Counted from the stretch's first letter, positions 37,096-50,163 are shown. The stretch: 64,000 nucleotides of DNA from Nyssa sinensis (GCA_008638375.1 CM018046.1:45853206-45917205); one strand, 5' to 3'. Made by a program: numbers and translations. Notes: generated from the sequence alone by a model not told the origin.

Positions 37096-40000
37096 AGCAC
37101 CTATATTTGTAGTTGAAGATCAAAGTGAAACTTGATTGCATAGGTTTGATTTGGCAAATGAGAATTAAAGGCTTTTGAACTAGGTTGGTGTGTGCATTTT
37201 AATCATATGTATGTTGTTCTAGTGGACTTGATTGCTTAAAATTTATTTTTAGTTCAAAATACAAAAAATTAGTCAAACTCGTTCGAACGAGCCAAGAAGT
37301 CATTCGTGCAAGGTTCACATAGTGAGCCTTATTTGATACCTCATGGATTAAGACATTCGAATAATTCCAATAGACCTTAAAAAAATTTCACAAACTAAAT
37401 AGCTTGTTTGATAAGGTGTGGAATGAATCGTTCGAAAACCTTATGGAAAGTTCAAAGAAATAAAAAAAATATAAGTTTTTCATTTGATAACTTGTTCAGT
37501 AGGTCATTCGAACAAACATCATATTTGTTCAAATGAAAGGCACAAGAATTGGGGTCTTTCAACAGCATAATTGTTTGTTTATCAACTATAAAAAAACGAA
37601 TCCTATTTTTGTGAGGTACATATTGTGAGGCTTTAACAAGAAAATCTTTCTACTTTTCTAGGGTTTCAAACTAAGAGTTGAATATTACATTGATTAGGTG
37701 AATACTAGTCGAAGGCATTTGGCTTGTGCGATCGGTTGAGACCAAGACTTGAGGATTCGAGTTGTGAACACGTTTGAGGAGTTGAAGGTGGAGCTTTCCA
37801 TAGGAATTTGTGGATTCACGTGAAAAAAACTCAAAATCGTTCATGGTGTGACTTGAGGAGTCAAGTCACGTAATCTTTTCTTCTTTATGGTAGATTTGGG
37901 CATGCTGGACTAGGTACCGTGATTTTTTTCCACAAGAGTTTCCATGTAAAAAAACTTTATGTTATTCTCTTTATGTGATTGTCTATCTATCATTATTATT
38001 ACACATATTGCTATTTGCATGCATGAGAACATTAAAGAATTTGCACTAATCAACTTGAACAATGATCTCTAAAATTAAAATTAGTTGATTTACAAGACGT
38101 CACAATCCAAGACCCGAAACCGTGACTAAGGATCATTGGAACCCTAATTTATGAGGTCATATTTGTTCATCTCTTTAAAAATACGGGCTATTTTTTTACA
38201 ATTAAATATACCTAATTCAATATAATCAATTCATTTTCTTTTTCTATTTATTCAGTTCCCATAATAAGATTTAGTGAGAATGGATTTCATTAAGTTCAAT
38301 TGTTTAGGTTTAGTTAAACAAGTTAATATTACATCAATGTTGTACTAAATTGTCCATTTTAATCAATATAAATATGATTGTACGACTAGAGCCATCTAAC
38401 TACTCATATATAAGTTTGTCTGTACATACTTAAACATGACTTAAAGGGTAGATACATCCTTTACATAAACTTTAAAAACTTTTAGTCAATAGTTTGTTTG
38501 TAAATTAATTTGTGTTGACAAAATTATTTGGGTGGTAACATGTTTGAGCCATGTGTGATTTTGTTCTCAAGCCTTGTGTCATTCAAATATTGGAGCTGCA
38601 TCTTCAAAGTTTACGATGTTGAGTTTTTAAGGGTTCATATGAGGTAAACAACATGTTACAATAAATAAGTTCGTTGCATACACTCACATCATGAATATAA
38701 AATATTTTTAAATATATTAATTTGTAAGTGTGAGTTAAATGATTGATGATGAGTTTGACAATATTTTTTTCAAGAGTCAAAAGAATGTTTTGATGTCAAT
38801 TTAACATCATCATGCCTTTTCTATGCTTGGCATCTAATCTCGTTTGAACGAGGTCTTTCTTGCTAGCTTGAGCACAGTCAAATAAGTATCTCACTAGAGT
38901 CCTTTTAAAAGTTGACTCGAGCAATCCAGTAGCTACCTTGCTAGGGCCCATTGGCTAGCTCACTCGAGCGAGGTCCAATCTCACTCCAACAAGGTCACTC
39001 TAATAGTTACCTCACTCTAACTTTTTAGACATATCGCTCGACTGAGGTGTCGCACAGTGCAATTTTCAAATTCAATTTGAACAACTTTTGATATAAGAAT
39101 ATGAAAGACTTTTTGGATACTCGTAAATCTTTATTTTTAACTCTTCCAAAATATGTTCGATTGTATCTTATGTGCACCATAGATCATTAGTCAATAGATC
39201 AAGAACTCTACTACTATCTTCTACATCAACATCCAAGGAATACAAGTCTGTCATGATTCGACGTTGTGCGATTAGTAAAGTTTGAAGTTGTGTGGAGTTT
39301 ACAATTGTGATCGAGAGAGTTGTTTGATGATTTGGAGCAATGGATTACTTGAAAATTGTTTGAAAATTTCAGTTTAAGGAGGTTCGATGGTGAACAAAAT
39401 TTATGTCCATAAGTATATGTAAGACAACAATTATAATTAATTGACCATAATTTTATTATTTCTTGTTAATTATTCCACACACATATCATTTCACAATTGA
39501 TATCATAAAAATTTAATCTGTTATCCAAACGGATTGTTAGTGTGTATTAGTTTAACTTAATTTCGACCACTTACATGTCACTTTTTGATTAAAGGTTTGA
39601 GTCTGGTAAAAGGCATAACAAGAAAATCTACTATAAACAAATTGTAAATGTTCTACTTTACGTGTATGTTCCAAAATTATAAACAATAATTTGACAAGGG
39701 AAAAGTGGTGACAAAATGAAAAAGAAAAAAATTGAAAGAACCAAAGTAGGTTCTAGTTTTGTGAGAATATTGAATTATTAATAAGTATTCTCAAAAGAAA
39801 ATATAAAGAAAAAAATACTTCTTCATAGAGCATATTTGACTTTTGACATTTTTGGAGTTACTTCTCCAAACATGTAAAAAATATTTTTAAAAAATAAAAT
39901 TATTTTAAAAAATTAGTAAAACGGACAAACATGTTTGTTTGTTTTTTTAAAACACTTTTATAAATGCAAACACAAAAATTGAAATATAAAATAGTAATAG

Positions 40001-41145
40001 TAACCCAAACAAAGTACAAAATAATAATAAAATTGTTAGATGAGAGTCCTAATTGCATGTGTCGGCGCCAAACCACATCGATGTCACCGAAATTTTTGTG
40101 AATTCGACGGTTACCCGCCTTGGGTCAATTGGGCCACCCCTGCCATCAAATTAATTTTTTTTTTTTTCTCTCTCTCTCTCTCTCTCTCTATATCTCTCTC
40201 ACACACACACACAGGTCCATTCACAGGAAATGGAAATCCGTCTGATTCCACATAATCGCAGCGGTTGCAATTGTGGATATTCTCAATCCTAGTTTTAATG
40301 AGATGAATTTAAAAAAAAATATTTTTAAAAGTTAGAATTTAGGGGGGAAGGCCACCTGTATCACCTAGATTATATAAAATAAAATAAGATAAATTATAAT
40401 AATTTATCTTATCTTATTTTATTTGATAATATATATATATATATATTATTCTAATCAATTCTTTCTTCAAAATAATAAAATTATCTTTTTCATCCTTTTT
40501 TTTTTTCCCAAATAAGTATTGATAAAAATATTAAATTTATCTGTATATAAAATATAAAGAAGTTATATATATTTAAATATGCAGATAATATAATATGGGT
40601 GTATATATTATGTATATATAATATGTATATTAACATATATAGATTTATATTTATAATAGTATCAGTTAATTTATTTTTAAAATATTAAAATAAATTAATG
40701 TGTTTTTAGTGTTAATTAGAATTGTTTGGATTTATTATAAATTAAAATTATTTGGATTAACATGATTTTTATTAGTACTTTGTATTAATTAAGTTGAATA
40801 CATGCATGAGATTTATAAATTTTTATAATATCATCCTATATTCTGTGGTTTAGAGTTGAATTATTTTTAAGAAATGCATAAAGTCTAATTTATTTTATGA
40901 AATAAAATTAAGTATATAAATAGGAAAATTCAAGTTTGATAGATTATATATAAAATATTTATATTTATTAAGCATGATGGGTATGCTAATCCTAACATGA
41001 TCTCTTAATTAAATAATGTATAAAATATAGAAGACCATTTAAATTTTTTTAACATTATTAATTACTTGTGTCTTTAGTTGAATATTGATATGTGTAACCT
41101 AATTGATTTTTTTTTTTCTTTTTCGTATTTTTTATAGTAATAATT

Positions 41146-41574
41146 AAAATAAATTACATTCACCTTTTTTAAAATTTCTAACAATTGTATTGATTTTCTT
41201 AATTTTAGTCGATATTATTCAAATATTCCAATCCAATTAATTTTTCTTTAAATGATAAAACTATCATTTTTATATATATTTTTTAATTTTTAAAATTTGA
41301 CCATTTTTATTTTTTTATTTTCCAAATATATATTGATTAAAACTTAATAAAAATAAGTTATTTTACCTTAAATATATTTTTATATAAATAAAAAACTTTT
41401 AAAAAAATTAGAAAAAATTGATAAAATTGAAAAAAAAAAGATAATTAAAATAGTCAATTTTATTATTTTGATTAAAAAATATTTATTTATTATCAAATAA
41501 AACAGAGAGAATTAATTTAATTTTAAAAATTATAATTATCATAAATTTAGGGACGTGGGTGTGATTTACCCTAA
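41146..41574. repeat. Dispersed AT-rich repeat, better preserved copy
   Basis: Ends GGTGTGATTTACCCTAAT. The reverse complement, TTAGGGTAAATCACACC, matches the degenerate left end AAATAAATTACATTCACC. This suggests a terminal-inverted-repeat element of about 430 bp. Related copies lie at 24056-24545 and 40440-40600. Confidence 0.5.
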
Positions 41575-41793
41575 TAATTAGTCTCACTAACTAGGGTGCG
41601 ATTTGCTTTCATAAAAACTATCTGAAACTCTGTTTAGGGCAGGTGAAAGCTTTTGCCATCTTGGCTGTAAACACTGTAGAATTTGTAGATCACAAACAAG
41701 ATTAAAGAAATTGGAGGAGCTCCAATCCTGGTTTTGGGACCATGAAACATTCTCTCTCTCTCTCTCTCTCTTATATATATATATATATATCTT

Positions 41794-41915
41794 TCCCCCT
41801 CTATAAACTCCTTGATAATATAAAATACCCAAAGAATGTGGAGAGATAACTCCCCCTCTATAAACTCCTTGATAATATAAAATACCCAAAGAATGTGGAG
41901 AGATAACAGGAGAGG

Positions 41916-41946
<31 letters not shown>

Positions 41947-42003
41947 TCCCCCTCTATAAATTTTCTGATAATATAAAACACACAAAGAATGTGGAGAGAT
42001 AAC
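41794..42003 (+). repeat. Three 57 bp promoter repeats upstream of RHM
   Basis: Copies at 41794-41850, 41851-41907 and 41947-42003 are each exactly 57 bp. Each runs from TCCCCCTCTATAAA to AATGTGGAGAGATAAC. Copies one and two are identical and abut; copy three has about seven substitutions and is separated by an (AT)n plus T-run insertion. Each contains a CTATAAA word and a GAGATAAC (GATA/I-box-like) word. The last copy ends about 42 bp before the TATA box of RHM, so the array sits in the core promoter. Confidence 0.85.
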
Positions 42004-42044
42004 AGGAGGTGAGTTGGGGGTTGTTGTGGGCAATGGGGCATTGC

Positions 42045-42054
42045 CTATAAATAG
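42045..42054 (+). promoter_or_regulatory. TATA box of RHM
   Basis: CTATAAATAG lies about 135 bp before the leader-intron donor, in C/T-rich sequence typical of plant leaders. Transcription start is expected near 42080. It is preceded by the three 57 bp repeats. Confidence 0.65.
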
Positions 42055-42188
42055 CCTACCCAACCATCACCTCTTCACCAGGTCACTGGGTTTTCTTTGT
42101 TCTCTCTTCTACTTGCTTCACCTGTGTCTGAAACTCACATAAAGAACACTTCTCTCTCTCTCAAGATCAATCAATCCCAAGCCTAAAT

Positions 42189-43237
42189 GTAAGTCTTTCT
42201 CTACCCTTCAATGACCCCATGTAGACATTTTTTGTATTTTTCGTCGATAACAATCAAAATTGTCCTTTATTTTCAGTTCTAAATCATGTGGTATTCAGAA
42301 CTTGATCTAGTATTAATAATTTTATACACATGGTTTATGTGCTTAATTGCTTTCATATTGTGATTCTGTCTGAACCCGTCATTCCGTACTTACATCTTTT
42401 GTTAATTTACTGTTATTAATGCTGTTTGTCAAGTAAAGTCTGTTTTCTGGTTTATATTTGCTGCCATTTTTTTTTTTATAGATCTGGTATTTATGTACTC
42501 ATTATTTAGTGAAGATTTTGCATTGTGTTTTTTGATAGTAGTATCATACTGCCCATATTGATTTTTTATTGGCTTCACTATATCATTCTGATCTATTGAT
42601 TCAGAAATTGTAATTAAGTTGTTTTCTAGGGCATTGTTGTGTCAATCTTTTACATGTTAAAGTAGTCAGTCTGAGTTTACCTTTAAGTATCTACATGTGC
42701 TCTTTTTTCTAATTTTCCAATCAGTCTGTTTACTGTTTCTTTAGATGGAAATAAATCCTTGGAATGTTTTTTTTTTTTTTTTGAAAATAAATATATTTTC
42801 GATACTCATTCAATTTGATACATTGAACATTGATTTTAATTTGAAGGTGACAACTAACCTAGTTGGTAGAGTCTCTAGATACTCGAAATAGAAACTTGGG
42901 ATCGAATACCACCTTCACCCAGTATCACTAGTCATGGCGAAATTTCCATCAAGACAAATGGAATTGAGAAATGCATTTCCTCAAATTTAGTTTATTTTCT
43001 TTTCAAACAAATGGAGTCATTTGAATATACCACATCTTCTCAGTTGGCATCATGATACCAAAAAAAAAAAAAAGCCTCTTTAAATAAAAATTATTTATTT
43101 TCAGAGGAGATTTTTTTCACTAAATTTAATTTTTCTCTAAAACATGGAGTTTACAACTTGTTTCTCCATATTTATTGGAGACAATTAATTTATTGTATGG
43201 GGTCCTGAGTGACTTATTTTTATGTTGGACTGTTTAG
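42189..43237 (+). other. 5'UTR intron of RHM
   Basis: Donor CCTAAAT|GTAAGTC at 42188/42189 and acceptor CTGTTTAG|ATTTTGC at 43237/43238, 13 bp before the ATG. The leader exon (about 42080-42188) is CT-rich and has no upstream ATG. Long leader introns often raise expression of plant housekeeping genes; that role is inferred. A SINE-like segment lies inside (42846-42935). Confidence 0.7.
42846..42935 (+). mobile_element. SINE-like insertion in RHM leader intron
   Basis: CTAGTTGGTAGAGTCTC resembles an A box and CTTGGGATCGAATACC a B box 40 bp later, as in tRNA-derived plant SINEs. Boundaries are not defined. Confidence 0.45.
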
Positions 43238-43250
43238 ATTTTGCTTGGAT

Positions 43251-45369
43251 ATGGCTGCATACGCACCAAAGAACATCCTAATTACTGGGGCTGCTGGCTT
43301 CATAGCATCCCATGTTGCCAACCGGCTCATCCGGAACTACCCCGACTACAAGATTATTGTTCTTGACAAGCTTGACTACTGTTCTAACCTGAAGAACCTC
43401 AATGCCTCTCGATCATCCCCCAACTTCAAGTTCATCAAGGGAGACATTGCTAGTGCTGATCTTGTCAACTTCATCCTCATCACTGAGTCCATCGATACAA
43501 TTATGCACTTTGCAGCCCAGACGCATGTTGACAACTCTTTTGGAAACAGCTTTGAGTTCACAAAAAACAACATTTACGGCACCCATGTCCTTTTGGAGGC
43601 GTGCAAGGTCACTGGCCAAATCAAGAGATTTATCCACGTAAGCACGGATGAAGTTTATGGTGAAACAGATGAGGATGCTGTGGTGGGTAACCATGAAGCT
43701 TCGCAACTCCTCCCAACAAACCCATATTCTGCGACCAAAGCTGGTGCTGAAATGCTTGTTATGGCATATGGACGGTCATATGGTTTACCTGTGATAACTA
43801 CAAGAGGAAACAATGTTTATGGGCCAAATCAGTTTCCCGAAAAGTTAATTCCCAAATTCATCCTTTTAGCCATGAGAGGAAAGCCTCTTCCAATTCATGG
43901 GGATGGATCTAATGTGCGGAGTTACCTCTATTGTGAGGATGTTGCGGAGGCTTTTGAAATTATTCTCCACAAGGGTGAAGTAGGCCATGTTTACAACATT
44001 GGGACAGATAAGGAAAGGGGAGTGATTGATGTTCGCGAAGGATATTTGCAGACTATTCTCATTGGACCCGGATGCATTTATTAAGTTTGTGGAGAATAGG
44101 CCTTTTAATGACCAGAGGTACTTCTTGAATCATCAGAAGCTGAAGAACTTGGGATGGTCAGAAAGAACAACATGGGAGGAGGGTCTGAAGAAGACTATGG
44201 AATGGTATGTTAGCCATCCTGATTGGTGGGGAGATGTCTCAGGGGCATTGCTTCCGCATCCAAGAATGCTGATGATGCCTGGCATCGAAAGAAATGCATC
44301 CGATGTTGGTGTCTCTGCTTCCTCTTCAGTGGTAAATATTCCCGGTCACAAGGGAATGGTGGTTCCAGTTTTAAAAAGCAATCCCTCCACTCAAAATCCA
44401 TCTCTGAAATTCTTGATTTATGGTAGAACTGGGTGGATTGGCGGCCTTCTTGGGAAGATTTGTGAGAAGCAAGGGATAGCCTTCGAGTATGGAAGAGGGC
44501 GGCTGGAGGAAAGGTCGCAACTTTTGGCAGATATTCAGAATATTAAGCCAACCCATGTTCTCAATGCTGCTGGAGTGACTGGTAGACCCAATGTGGATTG
44601 GTGTGAGTCTCATAAACCAGAGACGATTCGCACCAATGTTGTTGGTACCCTAAACTTGGCAGATGTTTGTAGAGAGCACGGGCTCCTAATGATGAACTTT
44701 GCTACTGGTTGTATTTTTGAGTATGATGCTGCACATCCAATAGGGTCAGGCATTGGGTTTAAGGAGGAAGACAAACCAAATTTCACTGGTTCTTTCTATT
44801 CAAAAACCAAGGCCATGGTAGGTTCTTCCACTGTCTTTTTCAATCCTTATTTCCATTTTGAAAATTTGAAATATAAATGCCAATTCAGATTTATTTCTTC
44901 TCTGTGATTCTTCCAGGTGGAAGAACTTCTGAAAGAATATGACAATGTTTGCACACTCAGAGTCAGAATGCCAATATCATCTGACCTTAGCAATCCGCGC
45001 AACTTCATCACAAAAATTACACGATATGACAAAGTCGTAAATGTTCCAAACAGCATGACCATCTTGGATGAGCTACTTCCCATTTCAATTGAGATGGCGA
45101 AAAGGAATTGCAGGGGTATATGGAACTTCACAAACCCTGGCGTTGTAAGCCACAATGAGATTCTGGAGATGTACAAGAACTACATAGACCCCAATTTCCA
45201 TTGGTCAAACTTCACATTGCAAGAACAAGCCAAGGTAATTGTTGCCCCTCACAGCAACAATGAAATGGATGCATCCAAGTTGAAGGAGGAGTTCCCAGAG
45301 TTGCTGTCTGTCAAGGATTCGCTGATTAAATACGTGTTTGAACCCAATAAGAAAAACTTCATTGCTTGA
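43251..45369 (+). CDS. RHM: UDP-L-rhamnose synthase, trifunctional (frame broken once)
   Basis: Coding exons are 43251-44817 and 44917-45369. The cytosolic enzyme converts UDP-glucose to UDP-L-rhamnose for pectin (RG-I, RG-II) and flavonol glycosides. The N-terminal half is the 4,6-dehydratase: GAAGFIASHVA (NAD-binding GxxGxxA), HFAAQTHVD, STDEVYGE and YSATK (catalytic YxxxK). The C-terminal half is the epimerase/reductase: GRTGWIGG (GxxGxxG), NAAGVTGRPNVDWCE and YSKTKAMVE. An extra base at 44034 (GTT C GCG) breaks the frame after ERGVIDV, before AKDICRLFSLDPDAF; read straight, the protein stops at 44084. Without it the protein is 672 residues, matching the family (about 670). The ATG follows a leader intron and starts MAAYAPKNILITG, as usual for RHM1/2/3. 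Which paralogue it is cannot be decided here. Confidence 0.93.
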
Positions 45370-46856
45370 GTGGTGAATAAGCATTTGATGAATTTAGTCA
45401 CCAGGAGTGCTCATGGAAACAGGTTTCAATTGAATTCATTTTGTTACCATTCTTGTCATTATGCTTCATCATCTTCATTTCACCATTTCAATTATTCATT
45501 GTGATAATTAGGATAGTTTCACAAGGTAGTTCATATTATAGTTTGGCTGAGTGTGGGAAGAAATTGAGTGGATTCATTGTATCTTAAGGTCACCTCGCGA
45601 GCCTGCTGGGCGTGTAAGTTATTCGATATTAATTTATAAAAATGCTGTTTCATTTGGTTATGTTGTTTCCTTGCGAACTGGATCTGTGTTAATTATAGTT
45701 TGTGTGTGGTAAGAAATGCTTGAATGGATACAGTTTATCTTAAAATGTCATCTTGCCAACTTTGCAGGCATGGGCATCTGTGCTTGTCCTATACTAATTT
45801 ACTAAGATGTTTCATTTTTGTTATGCTGTTTCTTTCCAAACTGGATGACTGTTACAAATTTGAATTGACCATGTTAGGGTTCAGTTTTGTTCAATAGAAA
45901 ATGGACGCAATAACATCTCATTACCATAAATACCCACACACATAAACACAGAGAATAACATTTTAGGAATCTTTTGAATATGATGATCTTTTGAGACATA
46001 AAAATTGTTGAATTGGGCTTAAAAGGTGAACTTGGTCAGGCTTGTGAACAAGGGTGAGTTGAGTCACTATGCAAACCAAGCTTCCCTGTGACATCACTGC
46101 AACAATGGCACTGCAGTTGCATCAATGAAATTTTCATTCAGAATGGTCTACCACAGTGACATTTTATATTTTGAAGTGATTACAGTAATTTCTGAAGGTT
46201 GTTGAATTGATATATATATATAGGGTTGGTTCTTGGTAGGTAACATTTGTGTTCACAGATGCTTTGGTCCCTATTCCTTCTGCCAAAGCAGTACCAGCGA
46301 GTCAGGGAAAGAGGTCCCCAAAAAAAGATTAATGGCAAAGTTGTTTTAGACAGTAGCAAAACTATATCATGACATTAGGGTTCCCTTTCATGAATTTTTA
46401 GTGAGAGAAATGAAAAGGTAAGGGAAAAAAAACAGAAAAGTGATTTTACTCTCTTCATTTTAAATAAAATTAAGATTTAATAAATTTTCAAAAATATATA
46501 TCTGGTAAAAATTGATTGTCTCCTCCTTTGATAACTGATAATGCTCATTTACTGACCTGTCATGTCTCAAAATTTCTAAACCATATTATAAATTTCATTA
46601 TTCATTATTTATAGTATTATATTGAGTGAAGCAGTATTATCCCGAGTGATGTGTGTGTATATATCTATCTATCTACGTATATTATAGCAACATAATTCTC
46701 TAAAATTTCCATTCTTTTGAGTTATATTATGATTTATATAAAAATAAATAAATTTAATTGTTTAATTATCTACTAACACGTCTCTATCACCTACTCTTAT
46801 CCACTTCAATTTTAATTCTACTTTTTAAATAATTTAATTATTTAACTATCCACTAA

Positions 46857-47501
46857 GAGCAACTCCAACGCAGAGTGCCATCCGGAGTGGCAAATCTATA
46901 ACCGCCAAAATGGTATCCCAAACTCAAAATTTTTCACTCTAAAGGAGGTGGCATCTGTGATTACAAAATGACACCCAACGGTCTGGGGTGCCATTTTTAT
47001 AAACTTTGGAAAGAGAAAAGGGAGAGATGTCATTTGACGGTTGGGCCATTTACTGTTACAACAGTTACCATTATTTCAACAAACAATTCTATAAATACAG
47101 GGAGTTTGTAAAGAGAAAACTTACCAAAGCCCGAAAAATCACTTTAAAAATTATTCCATAAATTTAGAATGATTTTATTTATTTAACTAATTTTTATAAT
47201 TAAATAATTTTTATAATTTAGTTATTTGTTAGAATTTAAATTGATTTTTTAAATTAAATTACAAAAAATTTAATTTAAAAAATTAATTTAAATTAAACCG
47301 TTATTAAAATTATACCCGTTAAAATATAACCGTTAAGTTTAATTATATTTTTTAATAAAAAATATTAAAATATTAAAATGACACCTCATTTTGACACTTA
47401 TCATTAAAACAAATTTATAATTTAATAGTGTCATAATATTATTCAAAATTGTAAATAAAATTTTTAGCACTCCAAAATGACAACTTTCTTGAAAGTTGCT
47501 C
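46857..47501. mobile_element. Harbinger-like non-autonomous element
   Basis: Left end GAGCAACTCCAACGCAGAG, right end CTTGAAAGTTGCTC (reverse complement GAGCAACTTTCAAG). It is flanked by TAA at 46854-46856 and 47502-47504, the 3 bp duplication of PIF/Harbinger elements. It is 645 bp with no transposase frame. Confidence 0.75.
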
Positions 47502-48429
47502 TAACACGTATAAACACGTTTCTATTCTCAATTTTTATCCACTTCACTTTTTTCGAAATGTTTCTAATCCCAATGTCTAATCATTTCAATTTTTTCTAAA
47601 TTCTCAAAAATTTATATATAAATTTATTGGACTTATCCCTCTCTTTCAATCATATTCCATTTCGGTCTTATTCAGATAATTATATGTTTAAAATTATACT
47701 TAAACAAATCCAAAAAGACCTCACATTCAAATCAAAAGACTTCTCATTTAAAAATAAAAAATAAAAATCACACCAAACTCGGCAACTCTCTCCTTCTAAA
47801 TTTGGATTTGTATTTAATAAAAGACTTCTGGTTGATAATAGAACAAAGAGACCGGTAAAAGCAATAAATAAATAACATTTTTGTGTAATTTATTCAAATA
47901 AATATTAGTAAATTATTTATGCCACAGAAGAAACCAGTGAAAGTAACACAATAATGGAGGTGGGCATGAGGTTTATTACAATTTTACATTAGTGTTAGTA
48001 TGAGCAAGCTAATTTAGAGTAATCCTATGTTTTCTTTTAAAATTTTGGTATTGTCCAGCAAGAATTTAGAATAATTTTGCAATGACTATTTCGTAATTTT
48101 GTTTTAATTATTATTATTAAATTGATTAAGGAAAAACCAAGTGTGTGATTTGGCATAGGGAATAGAGTTTTCAGCAAAATTATTGGGTCTAGCATGCTTA
48201 TAATTATGATGCATTTAATGATATGGCTCTTAATCACATGCTTCCGTCTTTTCATAATTATGATGTGACTAAACACCATTGGGTTGTGTCCACGTAGAAT
48301 GTGCCACATTTCCCAAGAAAATTTTCACGGACTGTTTCTAGGCACCAATATCTTAGTGACATCATGCGTCAATTTGTCACATTGGTTTTTAATAAGTTGA
48401 ATATAGGATATTTATAAATATGATGGTAT

Positions 48430-49572
48430 CGGAATTAGAGTTGGGATTAAAATTTTAATAATTCGTCGAGTTTGAGATCATCATTTTATTTCAATTCCGT
48501 TTTGTTTATATATTAAATTTTTTAATTTTTATATTTATTAATAAATTATATTATAAAAAATTAATTTTAGAATTTTTTATTTCCTATTTATATTATTTCA
48601 TTAATTATTTTGATCAATGTTTTAAAACTCCGACCGGACCGGTCGGTCCAACCGGTTGAACCGTCAACCGGTCCACAAAACGGTCCGGTTTAACTCATAA
48701 ACCCGTTTTAAGTTTAAAACTGTTCTAAAAATAGAAAACCGGACGGTTCAACCGGTTCTTGGCTGCATTTTTTTTTTTTTTGGTATATTCAAAATCTCAA
48801 ATTTCATACAATTTTTTGGCTGAATTTTAGCTAAGTTGAGTTGGTATTTGACTGAATTTATTTTGGATTGTATTTAAAATTTTAAACCCTTGAAGTTTGA
48901 AACTCCAGTATTATATATTTGTATCATGTGGTATTTTATTTTATTTTATGTATGATTATTAGTGTTTATATCTTCTTCTTTTTTTCATGTAGTTAAAGAC
49001 TAAATTATTGGATTATACTTGGATTGGATGTTAAAATGATTTTTGTTATGGTTTTTGCGATTATGGAAGAATGGCAATGAAGTTTTAACTTTCAATATTG
49101 TAATAAAATATGTCTACTATACTTTTTTCAATTTTTTCTTGAAGTTTTATATATTAAGAAAATTCATATTTTGTAAATTTTTTTTATACAATTTTTAGTA
49201 ATTTTTGTATAATTTTTTTAATTTAAAATATCAATAATATGTATTATTAAGTTTATTAATTACATAATTATGATATCACGGTTTGATTCCGGTTGAACCG
49301 ATAACCTGTAACCCGAATATTTCTCCGGTTCGATGAACGGTCTGGGTCTGAAAACATTAATTTTGATAATAATATTTTAATTTACCTACTAAAATAAAAA
49401 AGCTATTTATTTAAGAAAAATAATAATCAGAATTCAGGACGGACGAGACAGGGTCAGGAAATATAAACAAGGTCGGAGTCACTATAAATCTCTAAACAGG
49501 ACGGATTCGGAGTAAGAAATATAAATGAGATTGGAGTTGGGAAAGAGGCATTTTGCTCCGTTGCCATTCCTA
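48430..49572. mobile_element. hAT-like element interrupted by a second hAT
   Basis: The right end reads TTTGCTCCGTTGCCATTCCTA, whose reverse complement TAGGAATGGCAACGGAGC is the terminus of the same family as 16221-16709. Inside are GGACGGATTCGGAGTAAG and GATTGGAGTTGGG repeats mirrored by TCGGAATTAGAGTTGGGAT near the left. The left terminus is decayed, so the start is approximate. The element at 48615-49359 is inserted in it. Confidence 0.45.
48615..49359. mobile_element. 745 bp hAT-type element with perfect 8 bp duplication
   Basis: Left end CAATGTTTTAAAACTCCGAC, right end GGGTCTGAAAACATTA (reverse complement TAATGTTTTCAGACCC). It is flanked by ATTTTGAT at 48607-48614 and 49360-49367. Both arms carry dense CCGGTTGAACCG-type palindromic words (ACCGGACCGGTCGG on the left, CCGGTTGAACCGATAACC on the right). 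The interior is AT-rich and non-coding. Confidence 0.8.
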
Positions 49573-49697
49573 GTGACTGAGATACCAAATGTTTTGTACC
49601 TAACCTAATTTAATTGGACATAACCTACGTATCAATTCATTATTAAATTGTGACATAATGAGATGATGCTCTAGACGCCTAATACTTTCTCTCAGTG

Positions 49698-50163
49698 TAG
49701 GAATGATAAAATGACCTGTATCATTCTTAACGGGTTTGTTATATGGAGTGTTTATAAATTGGATCAGGGACTCGTTTGGATTTGAGATTGTGTCAGGAGA
49801 TGATCGTCCTGTTCCCGCCTTTGTTTATATATTAATTTTTTTTAATCCCTAAAGTACATTATATTTTTCAATAAATCATACTATATAAAATCATTTTTAT
49901 GATTTTCATATTATATTCATACTATTTTTTTGGTGTTAGTTATTTTTATAATAAAGTTTTAATTTATTTACTAAAAAATAAAAATTTTAACTTTCTTTAA
50001 AAAAAAATCAAGATTTGGCATGAGACAAGTTAGGATACGGTCGAAAAAATATAAACGAATTAGAATTGTGATAGCTCTCTAAGCAAATTGAGGCAGAATC
50101 GAAAAATATAAACTAGTTAAAATTGGAGAAGAGCTTATCTCAATTCATGTGTTGCCATTCTTA
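49698..50163. mobile_element. hAT-like MITE, TAGGAATG family
   Basis: Starts TAGGAATGATAAAATGACC and ends CATGTGTTGCCATTCTTA, giving terminal repeats TAGGAATG/TAAGAATGG. The flanks TCTCAGTG and CTCTCATA are only partly alike. Interior words (CCTGTTCCCGCC, GAATTAGAATTG) match the related elements at 16221 and 48430. Confidence 0.5.

Larger units (their letters stand above)
35481..41793. other. Intergenic spacer between the hydrolase gene and RHM
   Basis: About 6.3 kb without a recognisable protein. Features include GC-richer GGGCC-type sequence at 36060-36250 (probably transposon-derived), a duplicated microsatellite block (36502-36692), a 100 bp-period duplication (36912-37095), and a region rich in TCGAAC/CTCGAGCGAG words (37270-37510, 38830-39050) that resembles LTR sequence. 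A (TC)n(AC)n tract lies at 40171-40214, and long AT-rich repeat copies at 40370-41574. Confidence 0.45.

Noticed and set aside
36500..37100. Repeats considered as a CRISPR-like array
   Set aside because: Copies are two per family, joined by microsatellite, in plant nuclear DNA; no array structure.
41587..42063. 158-codon minus-strand frame with repeated ILYYQGVYRG-like peptide
   Set aside because: Antisense translation of the three 57 bp RHM promoter repeats, not a protein.
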